From: Simmondsia chinensis
Taxonomy: Eukaryota > Streptophyta > Magnoliopsida > Caryophyllales > Simmondsiaceae
Assembly (NCBI GenBank): GCA_018398585.1
Contig: JAGTTD010000019.1
Span: 4,253,702-4,317,701, forward strand
Length of the DNA stretch: 64,000 nucleotides
Direction: 5' to 3'
Shown one piece after another: positions 22,262 through 34,661 of this stretch. The notes beneath the pieces are model-generated. The model was not told the DNA's origin and did no database searches. It saw nothing but the letters and a program-made list of their open reading frames with translations. The position numbers were made by a program, and so were the translations under genes. Within the stretch, counting starts at the first letter, position 1. Each line of letters begins with the position of its first letter.

Positions 22262-23487
22262 TTATGTCCTATCTGTGAGGACGATGATGAATAAGTTGTT
22301 TACAATTTTTTATTTTTTTCAAGTGTTAAGGTACTGTGTCATGCCATTGTGGCAATAATGTTAAGGAACGCTATTAATCAACTACTACTGCAATTCACGA
22401 GTGATGCTTATATTTTAAATTATTGTATTTCATGTATTGTCAGTGTTTGAAACTGATAATGATATCGTAATCCTAATTTATATTGTATTGTATACTATAG
22501 TAGTCATGTGTAGTGTGTTATAGTTTTCAACAATAGTGTTTTGATGAGGTCAGTAATAATTCACTCAAGTGTTGTTTATAAAAAGTAACATATTACTGGC
22601 GTCAACTAATATAATTGGTAATCTTTTAGGAGTTACCTAAGTCCCTATCTAAAAGGTTTGGAGCGAAGTTAACTTTTCCCTAGTCAAGGAAGGATATAAA
22701 GAACTCTTGAATGAAACCTAGTTCACGTTTATATGGAAAAACCCGAGCCTCCAGGTATTAGGGGTGTGCTTAGGGATGATAACTGAAGGTTTATGGGGTT
22801 GTTTTCGGTCCCAATCGGCTTGAAGGAACCAAACGAGGCCAAGTAGAGGCCGTATGTCATGCATTGGAGATTTTGGCCTTTAATTGACAATTGCACAATA
22901 GAGTCTTAATCGTACAATCAGACATTTCAAAGTAGAGGGAAGACCATGGAGACTTTAGTCGAGGCTTCATAGGGTTGATGTTCGAGGAATTTGTTTTCAA
23001 TCAATTACTTTTGTCCATAATAGAATGGAAGCTAAAAACCATACAGATAATCTAGATAAGAATGGAATGCATAGGGGTTTTCCTTTATTGTATGGCTTTA
23101 GAGCTTAGGTTAGTTGTTCAGATGTATTATAAGGCGAAAACAAGTTTCGAATAAAAGAAAAATTGATTTGGATGTAAAAATTGGGTTTTAAACGAAATTG
23201 GATTTGAATGTTGGTGATTAAGTTTCGGGTACGGTTGTATTTGAATGACATCAAACCCAACTCATATCTCAATACAACCAGAAATTATATTAATTGTAGG
23301 ATGAGATTCATAAAATTACTAAATTTTGTGTCTTTAACTTACCAAACAATATTCCAACATCTTTTCATATTATACAAATAATTTGGAGCTTACTCCATTG
23401 CACTATAATATATATATTTTTTGATACCATGACGTAACAAATCTTTGTATAAAAATTTATAATTTAGAGTTTTTAATTGTCCAATAT
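22262..23487. other. 3' flank and intergenic sequence after the dioxygenase gene
   Basis: The first ~200 bp are homologous to the 3' flank of the pseudogene (34690-34860 and 37370-37410), for example GATGCTTATATTTTAA and AATAAGTTGTT. The remainder (about 22600-23487) shows no supported gene or repeat. Confidence 0.5.
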
Positions 23488-23497
23488 TACATTATTA

Positions 23498-25328
23498 CTA
23501 TTAACAACAACAATAACAACCGATACAGTCCCTCAAGGGCTCTCACTTATGCAGGTCCTGGGGGGAGGATGTACGCAGCCTTACCCCTTCAATGTGTTAC
23601 CCTTAAGAGAGGCTGTGTCCAAGGACCACAACCTGAGAAGAAGAGAGGCATATAGGCATACAAGCATAAAAGTATATGAGCAAGAACAGCAAGAATAAGA
23701 GCACGGACAATGGCACAGAGTAAGCATAAAGGAAACATGAAGCAGCAATAGGCGATAGGCGATACAACAGCTCCCAAATATATGATGTAAGCCAAACATG
23801 CAGTCATATAAGAGTAAGGGTACTAGTGCTAGCAAAAATAAGGTCCTCTACCCTACACCGCTACATCGACTACCCCTATGCCAGCCCTCCATTGAGCTCT
23901 ATCTGAGGCCATCTTCTCCTATAAGCTTAGGTGGGTGAGGTCATCTCAGATCGTCTCCATCCATCTCTTCTTTGGCCTGCCTCTCCCTCTCCTCCCAATC
24001 GTAGCATAAAGTTGTTCGCATCTCCTGAAAGGGACAGTGGTCAGTCTTATCCTAACATGCCCAAACCACCACAAATGCTGTTCCCTCAATTTATCTTCGA
24101 TCGGTGCCACTCCCAATTTACCTCTGATGACGTCGTTCCTGATCATGTCCTTTCTTGTGTGTCCACACATCCACCGCAACATCCGCATCTCAACCACTTT
24201 CAACTTCTGTGTATGACAGCTTTCCATGGGCAACACTCTGCACCATAAGACATAGCCGGTCTCGTTATCATCTTATAACATTTTTCCTTTAACTTTAGTG
24301 GGAACTGTCTATCGCACAGTACAGCAGTGGCCAACCTCCGTTTATGCCAGCCTATTTTAATGCAGTTGTTAACATCTTCGTCAACTTCGCGGTCTGGTAG
24401 TACCGTGGAACCCAAATATTTAAAACACTCCTTTTTTGATATGGACTCTGATCCAATCTTTCTATGGTAGGCCTGGTGGATGTGCCGAGCTTAAGTTCCA
24501 TATACTCGGTCTTGGATCTACTGAGTAGTATGCTTTTTTATTATAAGACCATTCTCCAAAGTTTCACCTTCTCATTTATTTCTTCTGGTGACTCCCCCAC
24601 CAGTACTATGTTATCTGTGAAAAGCATAGACCAAGGCACCCATCTGGATGTGCTTAGTGAGCTCATCCATGACCAAAATAAATAGCAAGGGACTCAAGGC
24701 AAATCCTTGGTGCACCCTCACTGTGATGGGGAAAGCATTCGTCTCTCCTTCCGTTGTATGCACATTAGTTTGTGCGTCCTCATACATGTCTCTAATGGCT
24801 CAGATATAGGGCCCAGGGATGTCTTTCCATAGCAGAACCCTCCATAGGACCTTTCTTGGCACCTTGTCATATGCCTTCTCCAAATCAATGAAAACCATAT
24901 GAAGATCCTTTTGTCTGTCCCCGTAGTGCTCTATCGTTAGCCTTAAGAGATAGATGGCTTCTAATGTCTATCTAACAGGTATAAATTCGAATTGATTCTC
25001 GGACACCTCTGTTTGTTGTCGTTACCCCCTCTCTATGTCCCTCTCCCATAGCTTTAGAGTGTAGCACATCAATTTGATACCCTGATACTGGATATCGCCT
25101 TTGTTCTTATAGAATGGGATTAATGTGTTCTTTCTCCATTCATCAAGCATCTTCTTTCCTAGAAGAATTTGGTTAAATTATTTTGTCAACCACCTAATGC
25201 CCTTCTCTCCAAAGCATTTTCATGCCTCTATGGGTATTCCATCTGGGCTAACTGCTTCACTCCTACCCATATGTTTTAATGCTTCCTTAACTTCCTCGGG
25301 TCTAATTCGCTTATAGTAACAATAGTTC
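23498..25328 (-). mobile_element. RTE-clade LINE, minus strand
   Basis: The flanks are TACATTATTA at 23488-23497 and 25329-25338. The 3' end (left) is an ACAACAACAATAACAAC tail. The minus strand encodes MRMLRWMCGHTRKDMIRNDV, then [20 protein letters not shown] and [15 protein letters not shown]. Further right are decayed reverse transcriptase blocks, including [20 protein letters not shown] and ADNIVLVGES-like sequence (about 24900-24590). The frames are broken by many stops. It lies about 1.3 kb downstream of the dioxygenase gene, and like the 7755-9729 copy it is 5'-truncated within the RT region. Confidence 0.85.
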
Positions 25329-25338
25329 TACATTATTA

Positions 25339-25720
25339 ATATTATACACACTAAATGAAAAAAAGAAAAAAAAGTCACAATTTGTTCAAATATTAATTTT
25401 TAAGGTACTTTTATTGCATTAATATTAATATTAAAATATATGTTGCTATTTGTCATAAAATTTAACGTGTTGCAAATTTGGGTGGGATATCCTCCATATG
25501 GATTTGAATTTGGATTAAATTTTTGTGAAATAAATTGACTTTTTTTGGATTTGGATTGAGTCGGATATTTTTTGATGGAGACAAATTCAACCCGAACCTG
25601 ACCCATTCCTATTACCTAGTCGCTCATGAGCTCATGTTGACTAGTTCCCATATTCTACACTCAATTTAATTAAATTAAAGTATTGTGAAATTATTATAGA
25701 AATTTTCTAATATGTGCCCA
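25339..25720. other. intergenic sequence with a duplicated dioxygenase upstream fragment
   Basis: Bases 25625-25680 (GCTCATGTTGACTAGTTCC, then CAATTTAATTAAATTAAAG) match 19628-19680 upstream of the intact gene. The duplicated unit therefore included sequence at least 480 bp upstream of the start codon. Confidence 0.5.
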
Positions 25721-25824
25721 CATTAATTGCACCATATTCTAGCATTTGATTGGCCAAATACTAAATTTATTGTTCTTACCTTTGCATTTGGCCAATCAAA
25801 TGCTAGAATATGGTGCAATTAATG
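25721..25824. repeat. perfect 39-bp inverted repeat (hairpin)
   Basis: The left arm 25721-25759 starts CATTAATTGCACCATATTC. The right arm 25786-25824 is its exact reverse complement, ending GGTGCAATTAATG. The loop is 26 bases. The arms carry no internal mismatch and only weak similarity continues outside. It could be a small MITE or the fold-back precursor of a young small RNA. No target duplication is obvious. Confidence 0.85.
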
Positions 25825-26900
25825 CAGTACATGTTAAAAAGACCCATTATTATAAGTTAGTATCTTATAATTTGAATATAACAAGAGGGGGCCCGTGGAG
25901 TAATCGACCGAGGATGCTTTGATGCTTAAGTCAGTATTTGTATTATAAAATAATAATCATGACAGGTAATAAATAGACATAATAATGAAGAGTCTGTTAA
26001 TTATTAAGATCAAATAGATAGAACAAAATACTTAGTTAGAGCCCACAAAAGGAATATAATAAAAGGACTAATACAAGACCAGCTTTAGACCTTTCACGAC
26101 TTTAGTGGGCTAGTAAGGTGAAGTCTTGACTAGCTCGGCCCTCTATGCACTAAAATGAATGGGTTAGCCAGGGTCTTACTTAATAATAAATGAAATAAAT
26201 ATAAAATACTTAGTTTAGGATGAACATGAAGCTAATACTATGCATCAGAGATTTCACCGAATTTTGATGTACGCTACCTATATACTGTTAAAATCATGTG
26301 TTATGTCAGCATTTTTTTGGTAACATCATGAAATTTTAATATACTTATATATTATTGGAATCGTGGTGCACTTTAACAATTTCCAATGAAAATCTATCGA
26401 ATTCCAATTACAGAGTACGTAATTCATAAATTTTAAAACTTTAGGGTACCTAAGTGATAAATTTTTTAACCTCAAAGTAAAATGTCAGGATATTAAAGTG
26501 ATAAATGACTAAACCTTAAGATACTAAAGTAATAATTTCCTTTACAAATTACATTTTTCTGAGGCCTTATAACTAATAAAACATGAAAATTTTTCTGAGT
26601 CTCCTACCCCTTGACTCGTACATTTTGTCTACAATTTTATAACGTCGTTCTATTTAGTTGCTAATATAATGGGAAATTAATGTTTTCTAAATGTGTGGTG
26701 TCAATGTATAAATAATATTTAATTAATAATTCATAATTCATATTTTTGAATTAACGTGTTCCAATCCTAAAATTTGGGAATCTAGACATATCGGTATCAT
26801 GGCGCTTCTCGTATCCTTGTATGTATCCTTTTTTTGATACTTAGCAGCAAAAGTCGCGGTGCAATACATGAAAATCTGCAAAAGAGAGGTGTGAGATAGC
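25825..26900. other. intergenic AT-rich sequence
   Basis: No gene is supported. Bases 26420-26535 (GGTACCTAAGTGATAAA, GATACTAAAGTAATAATTT) resemble 62300-62390 and parts of 46310-46520, suggesting a diffuse AT-rich repeat family. Bases 25890-25935 (GATGCTTTGATGCTTAAGTC) resemble 44030-44048, a possible old LTR edge. Confidence 0.4.
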
Positions 26901-28700
26901 TGTGGGAAATAAACAATTCTCCCGGATCACAATCGAATCAAATACCACGACAATAATGAGAAATAAATGGACTAAAAGATAAACGAAATAATAGACACAA
27001 TGATTTACGTGGAAACTCTTTTACAATCGAAAGGGAAGAAAACTAAGGGCGAAGATCAGAGCTTTTATTATTGAATCCAAAAAAGAAGAATTACAGTATT
27101 CTATCACACTCAATTTTTATTGGTGGCGGCGCCGCTGGGAAGATTACCTCACTTTTGCTTTTGGATACCTAATGACGTACCCTATGTCCGTATTTATAGC
27201 CGCGCAGGAAACGCGGTTCCCGATCAATCGAGGGGTCCCGATCGATCGGCCTTCTCACTGGAGGCGTCCTTCTTTTTATGTAACTTTCCCAATCGATCGA
27301 GCTCCACCTCAATCGATCGAACTCCTCACGGCCCTTCTCCTTAATATGCCAAGTAATTTTGAGTCATTTTCCTGATAAGTCTCCACCTTGGCTCAAAATT
27401 AATCATCAACAATAAAACAACTCCACTTTCTCCACAAACGCCCCCTCAAACGGGGCTAACATACATCAAACTGAAAGACCCACCAAATTCGAGCAATGCT
27501 CGAACTTGCTTCCTAATAGAACTTTTGTGAACATATCAGCTGGATTGTCCTCAGTCCCAATCTTCTTCAACTCCACCTTCCGCTCGTCAATCAGATCTCT
27601 AATAAAATGATGCTTCACATCTATATGCTTCGTTCGGTCGTGATGTGACATCTGATCTTTCTCTAGGTGAATGGCGGACTGACTATCACAGTATACTCTA
27701 ACTGTTCCCTGCTCGACACTGATTTCACTGATCAAACCTCTCAACCAGACGGCTTCTTTGAATGCATCTGTAGCTGCCATATACTTGGCCTCGGTAGTAG
27801 ACTGTGCTGTAACAAGCTGTAAACACACGCTCCAACTGATAGCTGTGTCACCTAAACAAAACACGTACCCTGAAGTGGACTTCCTCTTATCGAGGTCTCC
27901 ACCATAATCAGAATCTACATACCCAACCAAACAACACTTGCTTTTTCCATATTCCAAACACAAATCAGAGGTTCCACGAAGATACCTGAGAATCCACTTC
28001 ACTGCATGCCAATGTTCTTGACCCGGATTCGCCATGTATCTACTAACTCTGCTCACTGAAAAAGCAATATCTGGACGCGTGCAAACCATCGCATACATAA
28101 TACTGCCCACTACACTACAATAGGGAATCTGAGACATATACCTGACATCCTCCTCAGTCTGAGGCGAATCTATTGCCAAGAGTCTGATGTGAGCTGCTAA
28201 GGGCGTGCTAATTGGGTTAGCATCCTTCATATGAAACCTGTCTAACACCTTCTCAATATAGTTCTTCTGAGACACGTTTAATTTTCCGGCTTCTCGGTCT
28301 CAACGAATTTCCATGCCTAATATCTTTTTAGCTGCTCCAAGATCCTTCATCTCAAATTCACTCTTCAACATAGATTTCAAGTCATCAACATCTTTCATGT
28401 CTCGTACTGCAATCAACATATCATCAACATACAAAAGCAAATAAACGAAGCCTGAATCGGCCTTTCTGACGTACACACAACTGTCATACTGACTCCTGAT
28501 GTACTCATGACTTGTCATGAATTGATTAAATCTCCTATACCACTGCCTAGGAGATTACTTCAAACCATATAAAGACCTTTTTAGCAAACACACATGATCT
28601 TCTTTTCCTTCTACAACAAAACCCTCGGGCTGATGTATATAGATACTTTCTTTTAGTTCACCGTATAAAAATACAGTGTTTACATCTAACTACTCAACCG
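26901..28700 (-). mobile_element. copia element 3' half (minus strand) with LTR
   Basis: The LTR at 26901-27419 (519 bp) runs TGTGGGAAATAAAC...AATAAAACA. On the minus strand it is preceded by a purine tract (AGAAAGTGGAGT). It contains GATCGATCGG-type runs and is related to the LTRs at 14862-17530 and 13060-13180. The coding part (27466-28700) covers reverse transcriptase and RNase H. Sequence left of 26901 shows no target duplication match because the 5' half is lost: the RT breaks off at about 28700 against unrelated GC-rich DNA. Confidence 0.82.
27466..28690 (-). pseudogene. copia reverse transcriptase and RNase H
   Basis: The minus strand reads YGELKESIYIHQPEGF, then SQYDSCVYVRKADSGF and YLLLYVDDMLIAV (catalytic YVDD), EMKDLGAAKKILGMEI, SVVGSIMYAMVCTRPDIAFS, VGYVDSDYGGDLDKRKSTSG and AQSTTEAKYMAATDAFKEAV, ending EDNPADMFTKVL. 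A stop near 28290 splits the RT from the rest, and another lies near 28555. RNase H keeps its D and E acidic positions. The open part from 28275 to 27466 is long (269 codons), so decay is moderate. Confidence 0.85.
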
Positions 28701-29149
28701 GTGCATCGTTACGCCTGGTGGAGGCCGGCCATGACTATGTCGGTCCCCCACTCGGAGCGCTGGCACCGCCACTACTGGTGTGGTGACCGACCCTTTCTCT
28801 GTCGGCCTCACTACGCCTAGCGCCTAAATTTCTCTGTCGGTTGATGCTGGTGTTGCAATTTCCAGTACTCCACCACCAATTAAGAGGTCTACAGTGAATC
28901 CGGCATTTAGTTTGGGCATCCCCCCACCGTTCTCTCTCTTCTCTAACGCCTTAGGGTTTGCGGGCCCCACTGTCACTAGCCCTGTTCTTGGTGCCGGTGG
29001 TGGCGCCGACACCCTACGCCCTCCACCATGTCTCTATGGCTCCGGTAGGGGGCGGCCCTACCCTCCCTTGGTCCCTCAATAAACCCTAATTCTACCTTAA
29101 TAAACCCTAATTTCTCCAATTCACTCCCCTCCTTTGTTATAATCCCTCT
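28701..29149. other. GC-rich junction segment between two copia fragments
   Basis: Proline/glycine-codon-rich, GC-rich sequence (CCGGTGGTGGCGCCGACACC and similar) then a duplicated AATAAACCCTAATT motif (29079-29115). It lies between the broken minus-strand copia and the gag of the plus-strand copia and may be part of the latter's leader. No LTR or primer-binding site is recognisable, and no gene can be supported. Confidence 0.4.
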
Positions 29150-31556
29150 TTCTAATATCACTAGTCTAGTCACTGCAAAACTAGAATCAACAACAGATTA
29201 TCCTCCATGGTGTAAATAATTCAATATGTTGTTAATCGCTCATCAACTCTTAGGGTTTATAGGTGGTACTTACCCCTGCCTTGCCTCTCAATTCACTCTG
29301 TCAAATGGATCGACTTACCTAAATCCTGAATACATCACGTGGCTCCGCACAAATCAAAGTCTTAGGTCTTGCATTGTTGCTACTCTTTCTCGTCCCTTAT
29401 TAAATGACATTGTACGCCAGTCTACTTCAAAATCCATGTACGATGCCCTCGCTAATCGCTTTTGAGGATCACTCCATGGCCAAGGAGTTTGATCTCCGAA
29501 CCCAACTTATTAATCGCCATAAAGATAGCAAAGCAATGGACGCTTACCTCACTGAATTAAAATCGATTACTGATGACTTAGCTGCCATTGACTCCCTCGT
29601 TTCACAAAGAGAATTTCAACACTTTGCAATTTATGGTTTAACCCCGGAGTATGCTGCCTTTGCAACATTTATTCGACAAACCAACAAACAATACACATAC
29701 GAAAAATTAAAAACTTCGTTACTTAATGAACAAGCTGCTGCCCTAACTCGACAATCTGGACGACCCACTCCTGAAACCGGCCATGCCATGGTTGCTCACG
29801 GTCAACCACAGCACGGTTAACCGCAACAAGGTGCGCCTTCCGGTCGTGGCTTACGCGCCACGGTCGCGGACGGAACCGCCGCAATGGGCGGGGTGGTCGC
29901 GGTTCCTCGGGTATTCCAAACCCGACATTGAACCACGGTCCCCCCTCCTATGGTCCTCCTGCCTCGGTTCGACCTCCTTTTGGTGCTCCCTCTAACTTTA
30001 CTACAAGTGTGCTCGGTCCCGGTCCCTTATTTTGTCAGATCTGTTCTCAAACTAGTCACACGGCTGTCTCCTGCCCGCACCGCTTTGATGGCACTTCCTT
30101 CCCAGACCCGTCCCAATCATTTGCTGCCTTGACTATTGGAGAGCCGCACGACTACAACGGGTACCCTGACTTTGGTGCTACGAATCCCATGATGGGTAAT
30201 CCAGGTATTTTATCTAATCTTCATCCTTATTCAGGTCATAAAGGTGTACTCATCGGTAATGGTGCACTGCTCCCTGTGACTCATGTGGGTTCCACTATTA
30301 TACCCACCCCTAAAAACCCCCAAAATTTACCCCATGTCATGTTTGTCCCTAAACTCACACACAATCTACTATCTATCAAACAACTCTGTAATGATAATAG
30401 TTGTAGGGTCGAATTTGGCTCCAATTTTTTTTTTCTTTTTTTTTTTTTTTTTTTGTGTTAAGAACAAGGCTATGGGGAAGCTGCTTCAACGAGTACCTAG
30501 CGATGGGTCCCCCTATAGTTTTTCGCCTCACGACATTGGTCTCATAGCACAAGTACGGAATGGAGAATTGTGGCATCAAAGACTAGGACATCTAGGCAAT
30601 ACTGTTTTGGATGTGTTATGTAAGCAACATTATTTTCCGAAAGTTAAGTTTTTGCATAAGTGTTCATCATGTTGTTTAGGGAAACCTAAGAAACTTCCAT
30701 TTGAACGAGTTTTACGTAACTTTGTCATGCCCCTTCAATTAATACATCCTGATGTTTGGCAATCTCCTGTATCCTCATATTCGGCATATAAATATTATGT
30801 TTTATTTATTGACGACTACTCCCAATTTAGTGGCTCTATCCGATGCAGCGAAAATCAGACGTTTACGAAATTTTCATTACTTTTAAAAATCTAGTCGAAA
30901 ACCAATTTAATACTAAGTTAAAGTTTTTCGAAGTGATGAGGGAGGTGAATTCGATCATCGGCACATGAACGCTCTATGTCGCGATGCTAGAATTCACTTT
31001 CGTCTATCTTGTCCTAATACCCCGGAACAAAATGGGGTGGCAAAACGCAAGCATCGGCATTCATCTGAAATGGCATGGATGCTTTTCATTCACTCTAAAT
31101 TACCATATGAACTTCAGAATGACGCTTTTTGTACTGCTTGTTTTATTATCAATCATCTCCCTACTCTGTCCCATTCAAATGCTTCTGCTTTCCAAAAACT
31201 TTTTCACTCAAAGCCTTACTATAAAAATTTTTGCGTCTTTGGGTGTGCTTGTTATCCAAACATCACAACTCGTGCCCCTCATAAACTTGCCCATGCCCCA
31301 CAAAATACATTTTTATTAGGGTATGCTGCTCGTTATAAAGGATACAGATGTTTTGACCCCACAATTAAACAAATGTATATAAACCGGCATGTCATTTTTG
31401 ATGAATCTTGCTTTCCTTACAATTACAATCCCTCCCCCTACTTGTTCACACTTCGACATACGTCGGTTCTGTGACCCCCCCACCCCCACAGGCACCTGCT
31501 TCAATGGCTGACACTGGGACCTTTGTCCCTGAGCAGGCCCCGAGACCCGAGCATCC
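29150..31556 (+). pseudogene. copia gag to integrase, first half of a split element
   Basis: gag starts around SLVTAKLESTTDYPPWC and LNPEYITWLRTNQSLRSCI, shifts frame near 29463, and continues MAKEFDLRTQLINRHKDSKA and YAAFATFIRQTNKQYTYEK. The zinc knuckle is CQICSQTSHTAVSCPHR (30036-30086). Protease-like sequence contains VMFVPKLTHNLLSIKQLC. A long T tract (30426-30453) breaks the frame. Then come GAG-pre-integrase (LWHQRLGHLGNTVLD, CSSCCLGKPKKLPF) and integrase (HPDVWQSPVSSYSAYKYYV, FIDDYSQF, PNTPEQNGVAKRKHRH), ending CFDPTIKQMYINRHVIFDES. The 5' LTR is missing. The matching RT half lies at 37500-39160. Confidence 0.83.
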
Positions 31557-31924
31557 CTAATACCATGCTAATGGAATGAGAATTGCATTCCAAAAATGAT
31601 TAATAAGGAGATACATAGGGCCTATATATAGGCACGCCATAATAGCATAAAGACAGAAAAGCTCTTGGACTTTATATTAGTCAAGGGGTACAAGACTAAT
31701 AACCATAGAAACCCTAACCTACACACTTAAGAAAGAATATCCTGGCCTATTCTTTAATATAAATATCATTTGATTCCATTGACAATCATTCTAATAGAAA
31801 CTTATGCCTATTTATAATTAAAAAATAAAAAAATTAATAAAAATATAAAACTACTCTATAAATAGAGCCCCAATTTAACACTTCTGAATACCCACCTCAA
31901 AACAGAAAAAAGAGAAGAAAAATA
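31557..31924. other. upstream flank of dioxygenase pseudogene
   Basis: Sequence between the copia break and the pseudogene start. It includes a small hairpin GGAATGAGAATTGCATTCC (31572-31590) and a canonical TATAAATA at 31857-31864. The last ~65 bp (AATAGAGCCCC, AACACTTCT) are homologous to the region before the intact gene. Confidence 0.5.
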
Positions 31925-34661
31925 ATGAGCCTTTCAGTAAATTACGATCGTGAAGCCGAGCTAAAAGCCTTTGATGAATCAAAAGCCGGTGTCAAGGGCC
32001 TAGTTGACGCAGGAGTGACAAGTTTACCTTGTATCTTCTTAAAAAACGAGGCCCATTAGGAGGACTTGGCTCCCCCCCCCCCCCCCCCCCCCCCGACACC
32101 AGGCCAACCAACCCTAACTTGGCCATTCCGGTGACAGACCTGGGTGGGCTTCATGGCTGTGGCGGGGAAAGGAGGAGAGAGTTAATGAAGGAGGTGTCGG
32201 AGGCGTGTCAAAAGTGGGGATTCTTCCAGGTGGTGAACCATGGGGTTCCACACGAGGTGCTGGACAGGATGTATACAGGTGCACAAAGTTTCTATGATCT
32301 GGACTTTGAGGTGAAGAAGCAATATTATAGAAGGGGCAACGAGAAGGGGGAGAAGTTTGTGTATATGTCAAATTTTTACTTGTATAAGGGGTCAGTTGCT
32401 AATTGGAGGGATTCTACTGCTGGTGTTATGGAGCCCCAGCCGAATCCTGAAGAGTTGCCTGAAGTTTGCCGGTACGTTGTCACTTAACTCTAGAGTCATT
32501 ATTATTAGAGTATAAAATTATTCATAAACATTCACTTATCAGCTTAAATCTTTGAGGAAGTTGGTTTTTAACATGGTAGTAGAGTTTTGTTGACTAAATA
32601 GTTAAAAGTTTGAATCTTAACGGTCCTTCACTTTTAATATTAAAATAATTTAAGCATGAAATGAAATATAAATGACTATTTGTAATATCTAGAGATCAAA
32701 CCTAACGAGTATTTATGTAAGTGGCATCTTTTGTTTGGAACCAAGGACTTTCGTATGGGTTTTATAAACTTTCTATTTTTTACGAGTAGAAACATACTTT
32801 TGGTTAATGATATTGTTAGGGCATTTTTTTTTTATAATATCAAAGCAATAATAAAAACTTTTATATTTTGTTGTGTCGAAATTGCTATGACATTAACAAA
32901 AAAATATCATGTCAAGCATTAATTTTTCCTTTTATGGTAGATAAAAAATTCAATTAAAACAAATAAATTAAAATTAATAAAAGGTTATAGATACCAATTT
33001 TCATACTTTATAAGAATTACATAAAATTAATTTGAGACCCAATTCACGCGTAAGTAGTAATATCCCATTAGCTTACCGTAAGAAAATATTAAATTCACCC
33101 ACTTGAGGTACCTAATTCATATGCCAAATAACATATCAAAATAAATATTATAAATTTTAAAATAAAATTAAATTAAATAAATTTTTTTAATAAGCTAACA
33201 ACAATTCTATATATGAATATTTGATATTATTTTTATGATTTGTTGAATTGATTGCCTTCTTAGAACAGTGTTATATGTCTTTACCTGTTGAAAAATATTT
33301 AATCAGCATGAGTTATTAGATTTGGTGTAGCTAGCAGCTGCGCTACTCATTCCACTAGCATTAAATCTTGATTTGACACTAATTTCGCCCTCCCCTGATC
33401 CTGGTGACTCTTCTTAGGAAAGTACTACATCTCATATTCTTTTAAAATAGAATATAACATGGATGGCCATGTAGAGACATAATGTTGGAATACGCAACAT
33501 ACACGAAGAAGCTGGCACTCACAATCTTCGAATTTCTCTCAGAGGCAATGGGCTTGAACCCGAACCAATTGAGGGATATGGATACCGCACAAGAGCACTT
33601 GTTGTTGACACACTATTATCCGCTGTGCCCGGAACCAGAGAGGGCCATCGGGATAAACAAGCACTCAGATAACACGTTCCTCACGTTGCTCCTACAGGAC
33701 GATGTGGGGGTTCTCCAAGTGCTTCATGAGAATCAGGTGCCCTTGTTATTAACACTGGTGATCTCCTCCAGGCATGATCCTCTTCTATAATATATTGTTA
33801 GTTTTTGATTTTTTGGGCATTGTATTTATGAGAGTAATAATATAACTTATGAAGAATGATAACCATAAAATTGTTATGGGAATATCCCATCCTTTCGTTT
33901 TTGTGCTTTTCAATTTTTAAGAAAATAAAGGCCAGATTTTGAAAATGTTTTATTTTTATTTCTAAATTCAATGATTTTACAAATTGTAGAATGAAAATTT
34001 AATCTAGTTATGATTTGTGGCTAGAAACGCTAAACATACACGCTTGGACACCTAATTTATCAACGACATGATAGAAATTCTTTATATTTTAAAACGACAT
34101 ATGAAATTAATTATTTTCTCATAAAATAATGACTTTTTGCTATAAATATCAAGAATATTCTTCAAATATGTTACAACATTCTTTTAACTTTTTAAAAACT
34201 AAAAACTGCAAACAACCACGTAACGAAGTTGGTTGTTAGTTAATCCATTGGCAACTCCATAGAGGAGATTAGGAGCTAAGTCTTATTTTGGCATCATCTA
34301 ACTTTTTCTATTTTCAATTGAATAGTTTTGAATTTTATATTATAATCAATTCTTCGTAACACTTTTTAACAACATCGAGAAGTGTTTAATTTTCTAGCAT
34401 ATGGTGTGATTGCAGCTTGTCGCAAATGACAAATACAAGAGCGTGATTCACAGGGTTCAATCAAAGAAGGTCGGTCCAAGAATTTCAGTTGCGCCTTTCT
34501 TTAGATCATATTTAGACAATCCAAGGCTACACGCCCCAATAAAGGAACTCTTGTCCCAAGAAAGCCCTCCAATTTACAGGGAAACCACAATGAAAGAATA
34601 CTTCATTCATTATTATGCTCAAGGCCAAGATGACAACGCCCTTGAATACTTCAAGCTTTGA
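31925..34661 (+). pseudogene. dioxygenase pseudogene, full-length three-exon paralogue
   Basis: Exons 31925-32471, 33475-33771 and 34416-34661 correspond one-to-one to the intact gene. It starts MSLSVNYDREAELKAFDES and keeps VVNHGVPHEVLDRMYTGAQ, the HxD ligands (NKHSDNTFLTLLLQ), YKSVIHRVQ and GPRISVAPFF. Three lesions are seen: a TAG at 32057-32059, a run of about 22 C at 32074-32095 that shifts the frame, and a 25-bp deletion in exon 2 after HENQ that shifts it again and removes the WxDV segment. The Gly-Gly before LQV has become Gly-Val. Intron 1 is 1003 bp against 366 bp in the intact gene. Intron 2 again starts with GC (GCATGA). It lies between the two halves of a copia element. Confidence 0.9.

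Noticed and set aside
28824..29082. A short gene in the GC-rich segment on either strand.
   Set aside because: The frames are Pro/Gly/Ala-rich, overlap on both strands and show no domain; it is more likely leader or junction sequence of the copia fragments.
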